In this document: positions 1 to 7,789 of the stretch, one piece after another | Layout of the letters: each line of letters begins with the position of its first letter | Numbering within the stretch: position 1 is the stretch's first letter | Notes under the pieces: generated by a model | Databases searched by the model: none | Told to the model about the DNA's origin: nothing | The model's input: the letters and a program-made list of their open reading frames with translations, nothing else | Made by a program: the position numbers and the translations under genes | Assembly: GCF_014697625.1 (NCBI RefSeq) | Contig: NZ_JACJSG010000036.1 | Span: 1 to 64,000, forward strand | Length of the DNA: 64,000 nt | DNA from: Anabaena azotica FACHB-119 | Lineage (GTDB): Bacteria > Cyanobacteriota > Cyanobacteriia > Cyanobacteriales > Nostocaceae | Direction of reading: 5' to 3'

Positions 1-281
1 TTTCCCCTTTCCCCCTTCCCCCTTCCCCCTTCCTCTTAAGGGCAGGTTTTTCATAAAGTAATCAGTGAGGACTATAAGATTCAGTAAATTATCAGACTTT
101 CATCTACCCCTACACCCCTACACCCTTATACCCCTACACCCTAAAATCAGTGTTTTTGGGTCGAAGTGTAAAAAACCTGCCCTTGAAAGCTTCCCCCTTC
201 CCCTCTTCAGACAATATTCGTAAACCACAATATATATGTTGTAGTAATTTAGAAAAACGTTCATCTACATCCTTCAGCACC
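1..281. repeat. Polypyrimidine tract plus miniature inverted-repeat element
   Basis: Bases 1-35 are CCCCTTT/CCCCCTT-type heptamers. A perfect 14-base inverted repeat (AAGGGCAGGTTTTT at 38-51, its complement at 171-184) bounds a segment of about 147 bp containing ACACCCCT repeats. A similar polypyrimidine run continues after the right arm, so the element appears inserted in that tract. This lies upstream of the first kinase gene and argues against extending that gene to the GTG at 150. Confidence 0.6.
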
Positions 282-1958
282 ATGCAGGTTTATTGCAGTA
301 AGCAACACGCCAATCATAGCAGTAATCGTTTTTGTACCCTCTGTGGTGAACCTTTGCCGCTTGCTGAGAAGCAAGTTGTGGATAACCGTTATCAAATCAT
401 ACGTCAATTAGGGCAGGGTGGTTTTGGACGCACTTATTTAGCCGAGGATTTAAAAAAGGCTAATCAAACTTGTGTGCTGAAGGAATTTGCACCCCAAGTA
501 GAAGCAAAAGAGGACTTACTAAAAGCTAAGGAGTTATTTGAACGTGAAGCCAATGTCCTCAAAAAACTCCAGCATTCCCAAATTCCCCGTTTTCACAGTT
601 CCCTACAAGCCAAAATTGGTACTAAAGATTTCTTCTTTTTAGTTCAAGATTATGTCGAGGGTGACAATTATTTACAACTTTTAGAAGAACGTCAAAGTCA
701 GGGACAAACTTTTACGGAAGAGGAAGTCATCACTCTACTAAGACAAATTTTACCTGTTTTATCTTATATTCACTCTCAAAACGTCGTTCACCGCGATATT
801 TCTCCTGATAACTTGATTTGCCGACGTGCTGATAATTTACCTGTCCTCATTGACTTTGGGGGAGTCAAACAATTACCAGCGTCTCAGGGTTTATGGTTCA
901 CTAAGTTGGCAGGTAATAATACTATTTTAGGTAAAAAAGGTTACGCCCCAGAGGAACAACTACGACAAGGAAAAGTATTTATAAGTAGCGATTTATATTC
1001 TTTAGCAGTAACGGTTTTAGTATTACTGACAGGTAAAGAACCGCAAAAATTATACGACAGCTACCAAGGTATGTGGCGTTGGGGTAAAGAAATTAATGTG
1101 AGTAAGCAACTAGAAAAAGTGTTAAAAAAGATGCTAGCTTATAAACCTAGCGATCGCTATCAAAGTGCAGCGCAAATTATCACTGATTTACCCTCATCTC
1201 TAGCTGTTAACAAGCCACCAACGACCCATCTGACGAAAATTAAAACAATGGTAGTTTCCCCTGGACGGAAGGTAACAGTTCTTGCAGGCAAACTACAACG
1301 CCAAACTCAAGCCGTTAGCCAAAAGTTACCCTTACCTGTATGGCTACGTCCCTTTGCTATCAGTTTTGGAGTCACAGCTGTCATCGTTTTAACGGGGGCT
1401 GGGACTTTTGCCTTAGTAAATTCCGTGATTCGCGGTGTATCCTCAATTTCATTACCAACAATACCATCCTTACCCAATCCTCTGGCGCAACCAGTAGGAG
1501 ATAAAAACAAAAATGGTAGTAGTGATATTCTTAGCCTTCGTCAACAGCTAGAAATTCCCGAAGGATTTTTTATCCAGATGGTAGATAGCTTATTCTACGC
1601 CCAAAAGCCAGAATTAAAAGGACGCAGCTTGACATCTAAGCCAGAAGATGCTGCTTTAAGAGAAGAGTGGCACAGCATTGCTGGAGATTTTTTGCATAAA
1701 ATAGAACAGGCTAACCTCAGTACAGCATCACGGCAAAAACTGGGAACCTATACCCAAAAAGATTACGAAAATTGGAGAAGACAAGCACGTTCTGGACAAC
1801 TAGGAAATTACACCCCCAGCCAACTCACCAAAGACACAAATCAAAAATTTAATCAGTTGTTTCCTCTTCAACAGCGTGGGAAACTGAATCAACAAACTTT
1901 CGGTCAAATATGGTATGCGATCGCAGATGATCAAGTAAGTAAGGCGAGAGGGAATTAG
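282..1958 (+). CDS. Zinc-ribbon Ser/Thr protein kinase, membrane anchored (paralogue 1)
   Basis: This is a Hanks-type serine/threonine kinase. The start is taken at the ATG at 282, where the Cys motif begins; the longer reading frame from the GTG at 150 lies partly in an upstream repeat. The N-terminus has a zinc-ribbon-like motif (C5, C18, C21, with H9 nearby). The kinase domain shows the glycine loop GQGGFG (44-49), lysine in VLKEF (K67), HRDISPDN (D172, N177) and DFG (191-193), so it should be catalytically competent. One hydrophobic segment follows (FAISFGVTAVIVLTGAG), then an extracytoplasmic region of about 150 residues containing a LKGRSL-type motif. The next gene has the same layout, so the pair looks like a tandem duplication. 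The substrate is unknown. Confidence 0.9.
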   Translation: MQVYCSKQHANHSSNRFCTLCGEPLPLAEKQVVDNRYQIIRQLGQGGFGRTYLAEDLKKANQTCVLKEFAPQVEAKEDLLKAKELFEREANVLKKLQHSQIPRFHSSLQAKIGTKDFFFLVQDYVEGDNYLQLLEERQSQGQTFTEEEVITLLRQILPVLSYIHSQNVVHRDISPDNLICRRADNLPVLIDFGGVKQLPASQGLWFTKLAGNNTILGKKGYAPEEQLRQGKVFISSDLYSLAVTVLVLLTGKEPQKLYDSYQGMWRWGKEINVSKQLEKVLKKMLAYKPSDRYQSAAQIITDLPSSLAVNKPPTTHLTKIKTMVVSPGRKVTVLAGKLQRQTQAVSQKLPLPVWLRPFAISFGVTAVIVLTGAGTFALVNSVIRGVSSISLPTIPSLPNPLAQPVGDKNKNGSSDILSLRQQLEIPEGFFIQMVDSLFYAQKPELKGRSLTSKPEDAALREEWHSIAGDFLHKIEQANLSTASRQKLGTYTQKDYENWRRQARSGQLGNYTPSQLTKDTNQKFNQLFPLQQRGKLNQQTFGQIWYAIADDQVSKARGN

Positions 1959-1983
1959 GGACTGGGGGAAGGGGAAGGGGGGA

Positions 1984-2222
1984 GATGAGGGAGATGAGGG
2001 AGATGAGGGAGATGAGGGAGATGAGGGAGTAACCCACCCCTAACCCCTCCCAGGAGGGGAATAGGGAGATGAGGGCGATGAGGGCGATGAGGGCGATGAG
2101 GGCGATGAGGGAGATGAGGGAGATGAGGGAGATGAGGGAGATGAGGGAGTAACCCACCCCTAACCCCTCCCAGGAGGGGAATAGGGAGATGAGGGAAAGG
2201 GGGGCGATGAGGGAGATGAGGG
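1984..2222. repeat. Nonamer tandem array (GAGATGAGG) with larger duplicated unit
   Basis: Many head-to-tail copies of the 9-mer GAGATGAGG and its variant GCGATGAGG fill this interval. A longer unit containing GTAACCCACCCCTAACCCC and CCAGGAGGGGAATAGG occurs twice, so the array grew both by 9-mer steps and by duplication of a larger block. The complementary 9-mer array recurs at about 26732-26822. The array reads as Ile-Ser-Leu repeats on the minus strand, which is not a gene. Confidence 0.9.
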
Positions 2223-2229
2223 AGAACTG

Positions 2230-2294
2230 TTGACTATTGACTATTGACTATTGACTATTGACTATGGACTAATGACTAATGACTAATGACTAAT
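2230..2294. repeat. STRR heptamer array (TTGACTA / TGACTAA)
   Basis: Five TTGACTA copies are followed by TGGACTA and several TGACTAA units. The array runs into the start codon of the second kinase: the ATG at 2286 and the codon after it are themselves part of a TGACTAA unit. Short tandemly repeated heptamers are characteristic of heterocystous cyanobacteria. Confidence 0.9.
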
Positions 2295-4403
2295 TTATAT
2301 TGTTCAAAAGGACACGAGAATTATCCAGGGACTCGATTCTGCCTTAAGTGTGGTGAGAAGTTAATAGATAATTTTACACCTCAAGGGATTCAGCCGGGGT
2401 TGACATTAAGCGATCGCTATCTCATTGTGCGCCAAGTCGGACAGGGAGGATTTGGGCGTACTTATTTGGCTGAAGATATTAACCGTTTTCGGGAACTCTG
2501 TATTCTCAAAGAATTTTCTCCCCAAGTGCAAACACCCTATGTCTTACAAAAAGCAGAGGAACTGTTTCAACGGGAAGCTAATGTACTTTATCAGTTGCAA
2601 CATCCCCAAATACCACGCTTCCGCGAAATGTTCCGCGTTAACCAAGCGGGGAAAGAGTATCTATTTTTAGTTCAGGATTATGTAGAAGGGGAAACTTATA
2701 GTACCTTATTAAATAATCGCCTACAGCAAGGATTAAGGTTCACGGAAGCCGAAATTCGGCAACTTTTACAGCAAATTCTCCCAATTTTAGATTATATCCA
2801 TTCTTTGGGCGTGATTCATCGTGATATCTCCCCAGATAATCTTATCCTTCGCACTGTCGATCAACTGCCAGTATTAATTGATTTTGGTGGTGTGAAACAA
2901 GTAGTTGCGGTTGTCGCATCACAATATTATCAACCAGGGCAAGCGCCATCACAACCACCCGCCACCCTCCTTGGTAAAGTGGGATTTGCACCGTCAGAAC
3001 AAATGCAAACTGGTTCTGTTTCTCCCCACAGTGATTTGTATGCTTTAGCAGTCACAGCCCTAGTTTTACTCACAGGGAAGCAACCCCAGGAATTAGTAGA
3101 TACATATAACTTATCTTGGCAGTGGCGACGGGAAATTACCCTGAGTCTGACTTTGGGGCAAATCTTAGATAAAATGTTAGCACCTAGACCGGGCGATCGC
3201 TATCAGTCAGCCCAGCAAGTTTTACAAGCACTCAACCCAGTACCAGTACATTATCCGCCTACTCAACCTCCCTCACCTCCGCCAATTCCTACACCTACCC
3301 CTACCCCTACGAGACAGGAAACGGTTGCTGTTTCCCCACCGCCACCCCCCTTACCACCCGTAGCAGAAAGCTGGTGGACACCAACCAAGGTATTTTTCGT
3401 AACAATGTTAGTAGTGGGTAGTGCTGGCTTATTGTGGTGGGGGATGAGTCAAGGCGATCGCAACACCATCTCTGTGAACCCCACACCCACACCAACCACA
3501 ACCCAACCCACCAACCCTCTAGATAAATACTCCCCAGCAGAACGACAACGCAAACAAAGATTGAGCGATCGCCGTCAAAGGTTGGGTATAGATTCTAACT
3601 TTTATATAAATTTAGTTAATCAGGTTTTTTGGGATAAAAACCCCAGTTTACGAGGTCGTAGCCTCAGCGACGGCCCAGAGGATGAGGACTTACGGGCAGC
3701 CTGGGATACAACCGCCAGCGAAATACTAGATAAACTTACGCCACTGAGTTCTAGAGCCAGAAGAGCGCTTGGTACTTATACTGCCGCAGAACGCGATCGT
3801 TGGAAAGTAGAAGTCAATCAAATCAATGTTAGTAGCCGTGCTTTATACGATTTAGGTGATGCAGCTTTCTTTTTAGCCTTTCCCGAACAAAAAGGGAAAG
3901 ACTTTATTGATCAACCAATTGGGCAAGTTTGGCAAGCCTTTGTCAGCGATAAACTCAGCGCCATCCTCGCCAATACAGCGTTTGGAAAAATTGTCTTTGA
4001 TCCAGATACCACAACTAAAACCGTCAGTGGTACAATACAGCCTGGTGGTGGTAAAGTTTTCATTGCCGACCTAGCTCAAAACCAATTATTAGAATTACAG
4101 CTACAAGCAAACCCCAGAGTCTTATTATCCGTCTATTCCCCATCTGGAAAAGTAGTCTTGTTAGAAGATTCCAACAAACGCAGTTTATCATCTGAACTCC
4201 CAGAATCTGGATTTTATGAATTTGTTGTAGCCTCAACAGCATCATCACCCGCAGACTATCGCCTCACCCTCACAGTAGAAAATCCCACCCCACCACCAGA
4301 ACCAACACCCACCCCAACCGAAACCCCCACCCAAACACCAGAACCAACACCCACCCCAACCCCAACCCAAACACCTACATCTACACCAGTTACCACACCA
4401 TAG
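2286..4403 (+). CDS. Zinc-ribbon Ser/Thr protein kinase with PPC-like C-terminal domain (paralogue 2)
   Basis: This is a 705-residue Hanks-type kinase paralogous to the gene just upstream. It has an N-terminal zinc-ribbon-like motif (C6, C19, C22), the glycine loop GQGGFG, HRDISPDN and DFGGVKQ, followed by a Pro-rich linker and one transmembrane segment (FFVTMLVVGSAGLLWW). The extracytoplasmic part first repeats the domain seen in paralogue 1 (SLRGRSLSDGPEDE). It then adds a beta-rich domain (about 570-665: SGTIQPGGGKVFIADL, SGFYEFVV) that resembles bacterial pre-peptidase C-terminal domains, and ends in a Pro-Thr-Glu low-complexity tail. The start codon lies inside an STRR array and has no obvious Shine-Dalgarno sequence. 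A sensor kinase role is inferred. Confidence 0.9.
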   Translation: MTNLYCSKGHENYPGTRFCLKCGEKLIDNFTPQGIQPGLTLSDRYLIVRQVGQGGFGRTYLAEDINRFRELCILKEFSPQVQTPYVLQKAEELFQREANVLYQLQHPQIPRFREMFRVNQAGKEYLFLVQDYVEGETYSTLLNNRLQQGLRFTEAEIRQLLQQILPILDYIHSLGVIHRDISPDNLILRTVDQLPVLIDFGGVKQVVAVVASQYYQPGQAPSQPPATLLGKVGFAPSEQMQTGSVSPHSDLYALAVTALVLLTGKQPQELVDTYNLSWQWRREITLSLTLGQILDKMLAPRPGDRYQSAQQVLQALNPVPVHYPPTQPPSPPPIPTPTPTPTRQETVAVSPPPPPLPPVAESWWTPTKVFFVTMLVVGSAGLLWWGMSQGDRNTISVNPTPTPTTTQPTNPLDKYSPAERQRKQRLSDRRQRLGIDSNFYINLVNQVFWDKNPSLRGRSLSDGPEDEDLRAAWDTTASEILDKLTPLSSRARRALGTYTAAERDRWKVEVNQINVSSRALYDLGDAAFFLAFPEQKGKDFIDQPIGQVWQAFVSDKLSAILANTAFGKIVFDPDTTTKTVSGTIQPGGGKVFIADLAQNQLLELQLQANPRVLLSVYSPSGKVVLLEDSNKRSLSSELPESGFYEFVVASTASSPADYRLTLTVENPTPPPEPTPTPTETPTQTPEPTPTPTPTQTPTSTPVTTP

Positions 4404-4408
4404 GAGTC

Positions 4409-4516
4409 ATGATACCTACTGCACAAAAATCATCCCTTAATTCAGCAACACCAAAAAAAGCAATAGCCTATTTAGCTACTGCCTTGATAGATTACCATCA
4501 CATTAAAGATTGTTAG
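4409..4516 (+). CDS. Possible 35-residue small protein downstream of the kinase
   Basis: A short reading frame begins at an ATG whose Shine-Dalgarno-like AGGAG overlaps the stop codon of the kinase gene (TAGGAGTCATG). It would encode a 35-residue peptide starting MIPTAQKSSL. The tight coupling suggests co-translation, but no family is recognised and the frame could be fortuitous. Confidence 0.25.
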   Translation: MIPTAQKSSLNSATPKKAIAYLATALIDYHHIKDC

Positions 4517-4715
4517 CTTTAGAGGTCATTGCACAGATGTGCGCCCCTACTCATCTGCGTTTATCTGTCTTGAAAAGTTTCCTAGGTCGGGCTAACCCTC
4601 CTACAGAACTTTTCGCTGCGTTTATCTGCGTTCAATTTTTTCCAAATCTATTGAGCCGCTTCTTTATCCCCGACCATACGCTGTCAGGACTGATAACTGA
4701 TAACTGATAACTGAT
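4517..4715. repeat. Degraded CTGCGTTTATCTG-type repeats and STRR tail
   Basis: The segment carries three CTGCGTTTATCTG-like words (about 4555, 4615 and 4623), complementary to the CGCAGATGAA repeats at 20845-20880. It ends with three GATAACT heptamers at 4692-4714, directly beside the stop codon of the minus-strand repeat protein. Confidence 0.6.
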
Positions 4716-5057
4716 TTAACGCCCGTATCCGTATTCGTCTGCTGGGTCGCCATAGGGATCTTCGCTGGCGGGGCTGACATCACCGTAGTATTCGTTAGCA
4801 GGGTCGCCGTAAGGGTCTTGACTGGCTGGCGTTAAATCCCCGTAATATTGATTAGCAGGGTCGCCATAAGGGTCTTGGCTGGCTGGCGTTAAATCCCCGT
4901 AATATTGATTAGCAGGGTCGCCATAAGGGTCTTGACTGGCTGGCGTTACTTCACTATCTCTGTAATCACTATCACGGTATTCTGAATCTTGATCAAACTC
5001 GTCGTTGTTGCTTCCAGTGAAAAGCTCTCTTGCTTTTTGAAAAAAGTTATCTACCAT
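4716..5057 (-). CDS. Small acidic Asp/Tyr/Pro-rich repeat protein
   Basis: This 113-residue protein of unknown function has an N-terminal segment (MVDNFFQKARELF) followed by acidic residues. From about residue 38 come four units with a 19-residue period, each containing TPASQDPYGDPANQYYGDL or a close variant; the last unit is diverged and truncated, ending DEYGYGR. The start is supported by AGGAGG about 7 bases upstream of the ATG. It is predicted soluble, with no signal peptide and likely disordered. A lipoprotein gene lies 32 bp upstream on the same strand, so the two may be co-transcribed. The 57-bp DNA period suggests length variation between strains. Automated annotation may misname such proteins because of low complexity. 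Confidence 0.75.
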   Translation of the reverse strand: MVDNFFQKARELFTGSNNDEFDQDSEYRDSDYRDSEVTPASQDPYGDPANQYYGDLTPASQDPYGDPANQYYGDLTPASQDPYGDPANEYYGDVSPASEDPYGDPADEYGYGR

Positions 5058-5089
5058 AATTTACCTCCTGACTTGAGTTTCCATTGCAT

Positions 5090-5593
5090 CTAGTAAGCTG
5101 GTGCTTCCTGTGGCGCAATATCTGTTAAATCACGCCCTGTAGAGCGTCCGTTGTAGCCTTGAAAATCTCGATACTGTTGCGCTTCTGACTCAGGAACTCT
5201 AATTCCCCCCTGTGGTGGCGTTACCCAGTGAGCGCGACCTTGGTTATCGCGGTAGTAAACACGCCCGTTTTTGGAAAGGTAATACTTCCCATTTAGCCCC
5301 GCTCCTTGGGCGTTCTTACGCTGCTGATATAGGTAATATAAAGCCGCCGCACCCGCCAAAATTGCCACTTTTTGCCCTGTGGAAAGTCCTCTTCTAGCCT
5401 GGGGTTGGTTGGGAGAATTGGGAGAATTAGGATAATTCACATTTCTACCAACAGTGTCATCTACTGGTGGGGGTGGTGATGCTGTTCGGGAGCCATCACC
5501 GCAGCTACTCAAGAAAGGAACTGATAGCAACGCAGACAGAAATATAGCTGCTGGTAATGGGGCTTTTTTATTGTTAAGCAATTTTATATTCAT
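5090..5593 (-). CDS. Putative lipoprotein with an internal hydrophobic segment
   Basis: This 167-residue protein starts with a lipoprotein signal peptide (AIFLSALLSVPFLSSC; lipobox LSSC, lipidation expected at the Cys). A Pro/Asn-rich linker (PNSPNSPNQPQ) is followed by a second hydrophobic stretch (VAILAGAAALYYLYQ) and a C-terminal region with YYLSKNGRVYYRDNQGRAHW, a small beta-rich motif also seen in other cyanobacterial envelope proteins. It lies immediately upstream of the acidic repeat gene in the same orientation. Function is unknown; an envelope location is inferred from the lipobox. Confidence 0.75.
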   Translation of the reverse strand: MNIKLLNNKKAPLPAAIFLSALLSVPFLSSCGDGSRTASPPPPVDDTVGRNVNYPNSPNSPNQPQARRGLSTGQKVAILAGAAALYYLYQQRKNAQGAGLNGKYYLSKNGRVYYRDNQGRAHWVTPPQGGIRVPESEAQQYRDFQGYNGRSTGRDLTDIAPQEAPAY

Positions 5594-5978
5594 TTATTTC
5601 CTCATCACCCTAAATTTCATGGATTTTTGTGATTAATTACCAAAAATCTCTACTATCTTTGACAGCAGTTCAGGTTTCTTATAATTAAAATCATCATGAA
5701 ATATGGGAAAAATTGACTCTTACTTATGAAGGAAACTTCATTCATCCTTGAGAAATAACTAATGGCTGAGTCGAGTAATTCCTGTCAAGTCGCTTCTCTA
5801 CGAGACGCTACGCGAACGCTCCAATTCAAAATTCAAAATTCACGCATTACAATCCCCATAAATAAATTTAGGCGGCTCAAGACAAGGAATTTTTTGCCTT
5901 GTGCTTACGCATCTCGGCAAAATTGTTTCTACATTGTCCATAAATAAATTTAGGGGCTTGTATCCTTTTCATCTTCGG
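5594..5978. other. Intergenic region with small repeats
   Basis: No convincing gene is present. A small dispersed repeat (GAGACGCTACGCGAACGCT, 5802-5820) is followed by CAAAATT repeats. A direct repeat CATAAATAAATTTAGG occurs at about 5858 and 5939, flanking a CAAGGAATTTTTTGCCTTG hairpin; this may be a remnant of a mobile element. Confidence 0.5.
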
Positions 5979-6083
5979 TCATAATCAAACTAACTGTAGG
6001 GTGCGTCAGACCCAATCATTTCGTACAAATGAAGGGATTTTCCACATCTGACGCACCCTACCCCAAGTGCCATTTGCGTCAGT
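5979..6083. repeat. Miniature repeat family A, copy 1 (TGCGTCAG type)
   Basis: The core GTAGGGTGCGTCAG...CTGACGCACCCTAC forms a long imperfect inverted repeat. It matches, in inverse orientation, the copies at 19181-19306 and 21578-21701. The outer ends are diverged here. Confidence 0.75.
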
Positions 6084-6324
6084 ATAAATATTTTCTTATT
6101 ATAGCTAGGGTTGCTGGTACTGACGTATCCTAATTTTTGTATATTTTTTGTCTATAAATATTAAATAACTTAAATAATATACTTGTATTTAAATAAAATT
6201 CATCACATATTTTTGTTTTTGTAATCATCCGAAAGCAAAGATGTATCGATTGCTTTCTAAGTATTTATCTTTATAAGGTTATCTTGTTTACATAAATAGG
6301 TTGCTTATATTTTTTGTAATTTTA

Positions 6325-6345
6325 TTGACAAATAATTTTTGTCAA
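6325..6345. promoter_or_regulatory. Inverted repeat in the promoter region of the Nif11-like gene
   Basis: TTGACAAA-TAATT-TTTGTCAA is a perfect 8-base-arm inverted repeat about 80 bp before the start codon. The TTGACA half could serve as a -35 element, and the symmetry suggests an operator. Both roles are inferred. Confidence 0.35.
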
Positions 6346-6426
6346 CACTGACGTAATGGATATTAATACTGAGTATACTGAAAATTAATAATACTTTGAA
6401 AATCCAAAGTTGAGGAAAAATGAATT

Positions 6427-7095
6427 ATGTATTTCCAAATATGGAATTTCTTTTTAAAGGAAGAGCAATATCTTATATGGAAAAATAAAATTAATCTTTA
6501 TAAGAAATTTGATACTTCTACATGGCAAAAAATAGTTAATTTTTTTGCCTGTGTAGAGCAAGATTTTTTCCTAAAAACCCATTTAGGAGGGGCTGAGAGC
6601 ATTGAGAAGTTTATGTATTTACTATTAGAAAGTGGATACGATATAAACGCAGAGGAACTTGCTTGGTTCCTAGTTACCAGAAAAGAAATTTGGAACTTAT
6701 TTGATTTAGCACAGACAACGCCAGCGCTCAAAGAGCAATTATTATTAACTAAGAATCCGCAACAGTTCAGCAAGATAGCTGCTGATTATGGCTATAATTT
6801 TTCTATAGATGAATTGGCTTGGTTGTTAACAGAAATTAAATCTTCTCCAGAGTTAGTCTCAATCAACAATAGCGTTGGAGAAATTTTAACGGTATCCAAC
6901 TATGGCAAAGTTGAAATAGGGTACTGGATTTGGTTAGCAGAAGAATGGGGAATAGTACCACCATTTTGTCACAGAGTTCAATCACCAGCTTCATTGCACC
7001 AAAATGTAGATAATCCTTTCTTACCCGATCGCTGCTTTTTACCCAAGAGCTATTTTAATCAACATCTTGTTAGTCAGTTGACAACTGACAACTGA
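6427..7095 (+). CDS. Tandem Nif11-like domain protein
   Basis: This 222-residue protein has two segments that fit the Nif11 / nif11-like leader pattern, a hydrophobic-Asp/Gln-rich helix pair ending in a 'G-Y-x-I/F-x-x-x-E-L-A-W-x-L' motif: ESGYDINAEELAWFL near residue 75 and DYGYNFSIDELAWLL near residue 130. The second repeat is preceded by ALKEQLLLTKNPQQFSKIA, typical of the family. The C-terminal 70 residues are unrelated, with no GG-type leader cleavage site, so this is more likely a stand-alone Nif11-like protein than a peptide precursor. The last residues (SQLTTDN) and the stop are encoded by STRR heptamers. The upstream DNA is very AT-rich. The function of this family outside leader peptides is not established. 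Confidence 0.65.
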   Translation: MYFQIWNFFLKEEQYLIWKNKINLYKKFDTSTWQKIVNFFACVEQDFFLKTHLGGAESIEKFMYLLLESGYDINAEELAWFLVTRKEIWNLFDLAQTTPALKEQLLLTKNPQQFSKIAADYGYNFSIDELAWLLTEIKSSPELVSINNSVGEILTVSNYGKVEIGYWIWLAEEWGIVPPFCHRVQSPASLHQNVDNPFLPDRCFLPKSYFNQHLVSQLTTDN

Positions 7096-7099
7096 CTAA
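7076..7099. repeat. Short STRR between convergent genes
   Basis: GTTGACAACTGACAACTGACTAA units encode the C-terminus and stop of the plus-strand Nif11-like gene and abut the stop codon of the minus-strand maf gene. Confidence 0.75.
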
Positions 7100-7692
7100 T
7101 GCTTCCAAAAATCAGTGACATCATAATTTAACTCTTCTAGCATTTGTCGCAGCAAGGGTAAACTCAGCCCAATGACGTTGCTGTGACAACCTGCTATTTT
7201 TTCTACAAATAAACTACCAAAACCTTCTAAAGCAAAAGCCCCTGCACATTTGAGGGGTTCACCTGTAGCAACGTAGGCTTGAATGGTGCGATCGCTAATA
7301 TTCGCAAAATAAACTCTCGTTACTTGGCACTTGACTAAAGTAATATTTTGTGTATTATCAATTAAAACATGACCTGTGTAGAGGTCGCCAAAATGACCAC
7401 GCATCATTTGCCAACGAGCGATCGCCTCATCCGCATCAACTGGTTTACCGTGAATCTTACCATCAATAGCCAATACCGAATCGCACCCCATCACCAGCCC
7501 TGATGGAAACTGTGGGGCTACCGTCTGCGCCTTACATTGAGCGAGAATTTGCACCAACTGTCCAGGTTCAGTCTCTTGGATTTGCGACTCATCAAAATCA
7601 CTAGGACTAACTATTGGTTCAATACCCACAGATTGCAGCAGACGACGGCGTGCGGGAGAAGCTGAGGCTAGTACAAATTGCGGATTTTTCAT
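7096..7692 (-). CDS. maf: Maf-like nucleoside triphosphate pyrophosphatase
   Basis: The Maf/HAM1-superfamily house-cleaning pyrophosphatase hydrolyses non-canonical or selected nucleoside triphosphates to monophosphates in the cytoplasm. The N-terminus FVLASASPARRRLLQSVG and the segments MGCDSVLAIDGKIHGKP and FALEGFGSLFVEKIAGCHSNVIGLSLPLL are family signatures. The start is taken at the ATG at 7692, which places the ASASPARR motif near residue 8 as usual, giving 198 residues. An extension to 7755 would run through STRR sequence. The gene converges with the Nif11-like gene with no spacer. Confidence 0.93.
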   Translation of the reverse strand: MKNPQFVLASASPARRRLLQSVGIEPIVSPSDFDESQIQETEPGQLVQILAQCKAQTVAPQFPSGLVMGCDSVLAIDGKIHGKPVDADEAIARWQMMRGHFGDLYTGHVLIDNTQNITLVKCQVTRVYFANISDRTIQAYVATGEPLKCAGAFALEGFGSLFVEKIAGCHSNVIGLSLPLLRQMLEELNYDVTDFWKH

Positions 7693-7744
7693 AAAAATTA
7701 CAGTGATGAAAGCAGAAAGCCCATCGGCTAGAAGCCGAGAACTG

Positions 7745-7776
7745 ATGACTGTCAACAGTCAACTGTCAACAGTCAT
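7745..7776. repeat. STRR (GTCAACA / ACTGTCA)
   Basis: Short heptamer-like repeats GACTGTCAACAGTCAACTGTCAACAGTCA lie between the psbP-like gene and maf. The array is partly self-complementary and could form a hairpin. Confidence 0.75.
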
Positions 7777-7789
7777 TCCCCACTCTCTA

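Noticed and set aside
1849..2157. Minus-strand 102-residue open frame rich in Ile-Ser-Leu repeats
   Set aside because: It is the translation of the GAGATGAGG nonamer array and overlaps the end of the kinase gene. A similar frame at 26583-26873 has the same cause.
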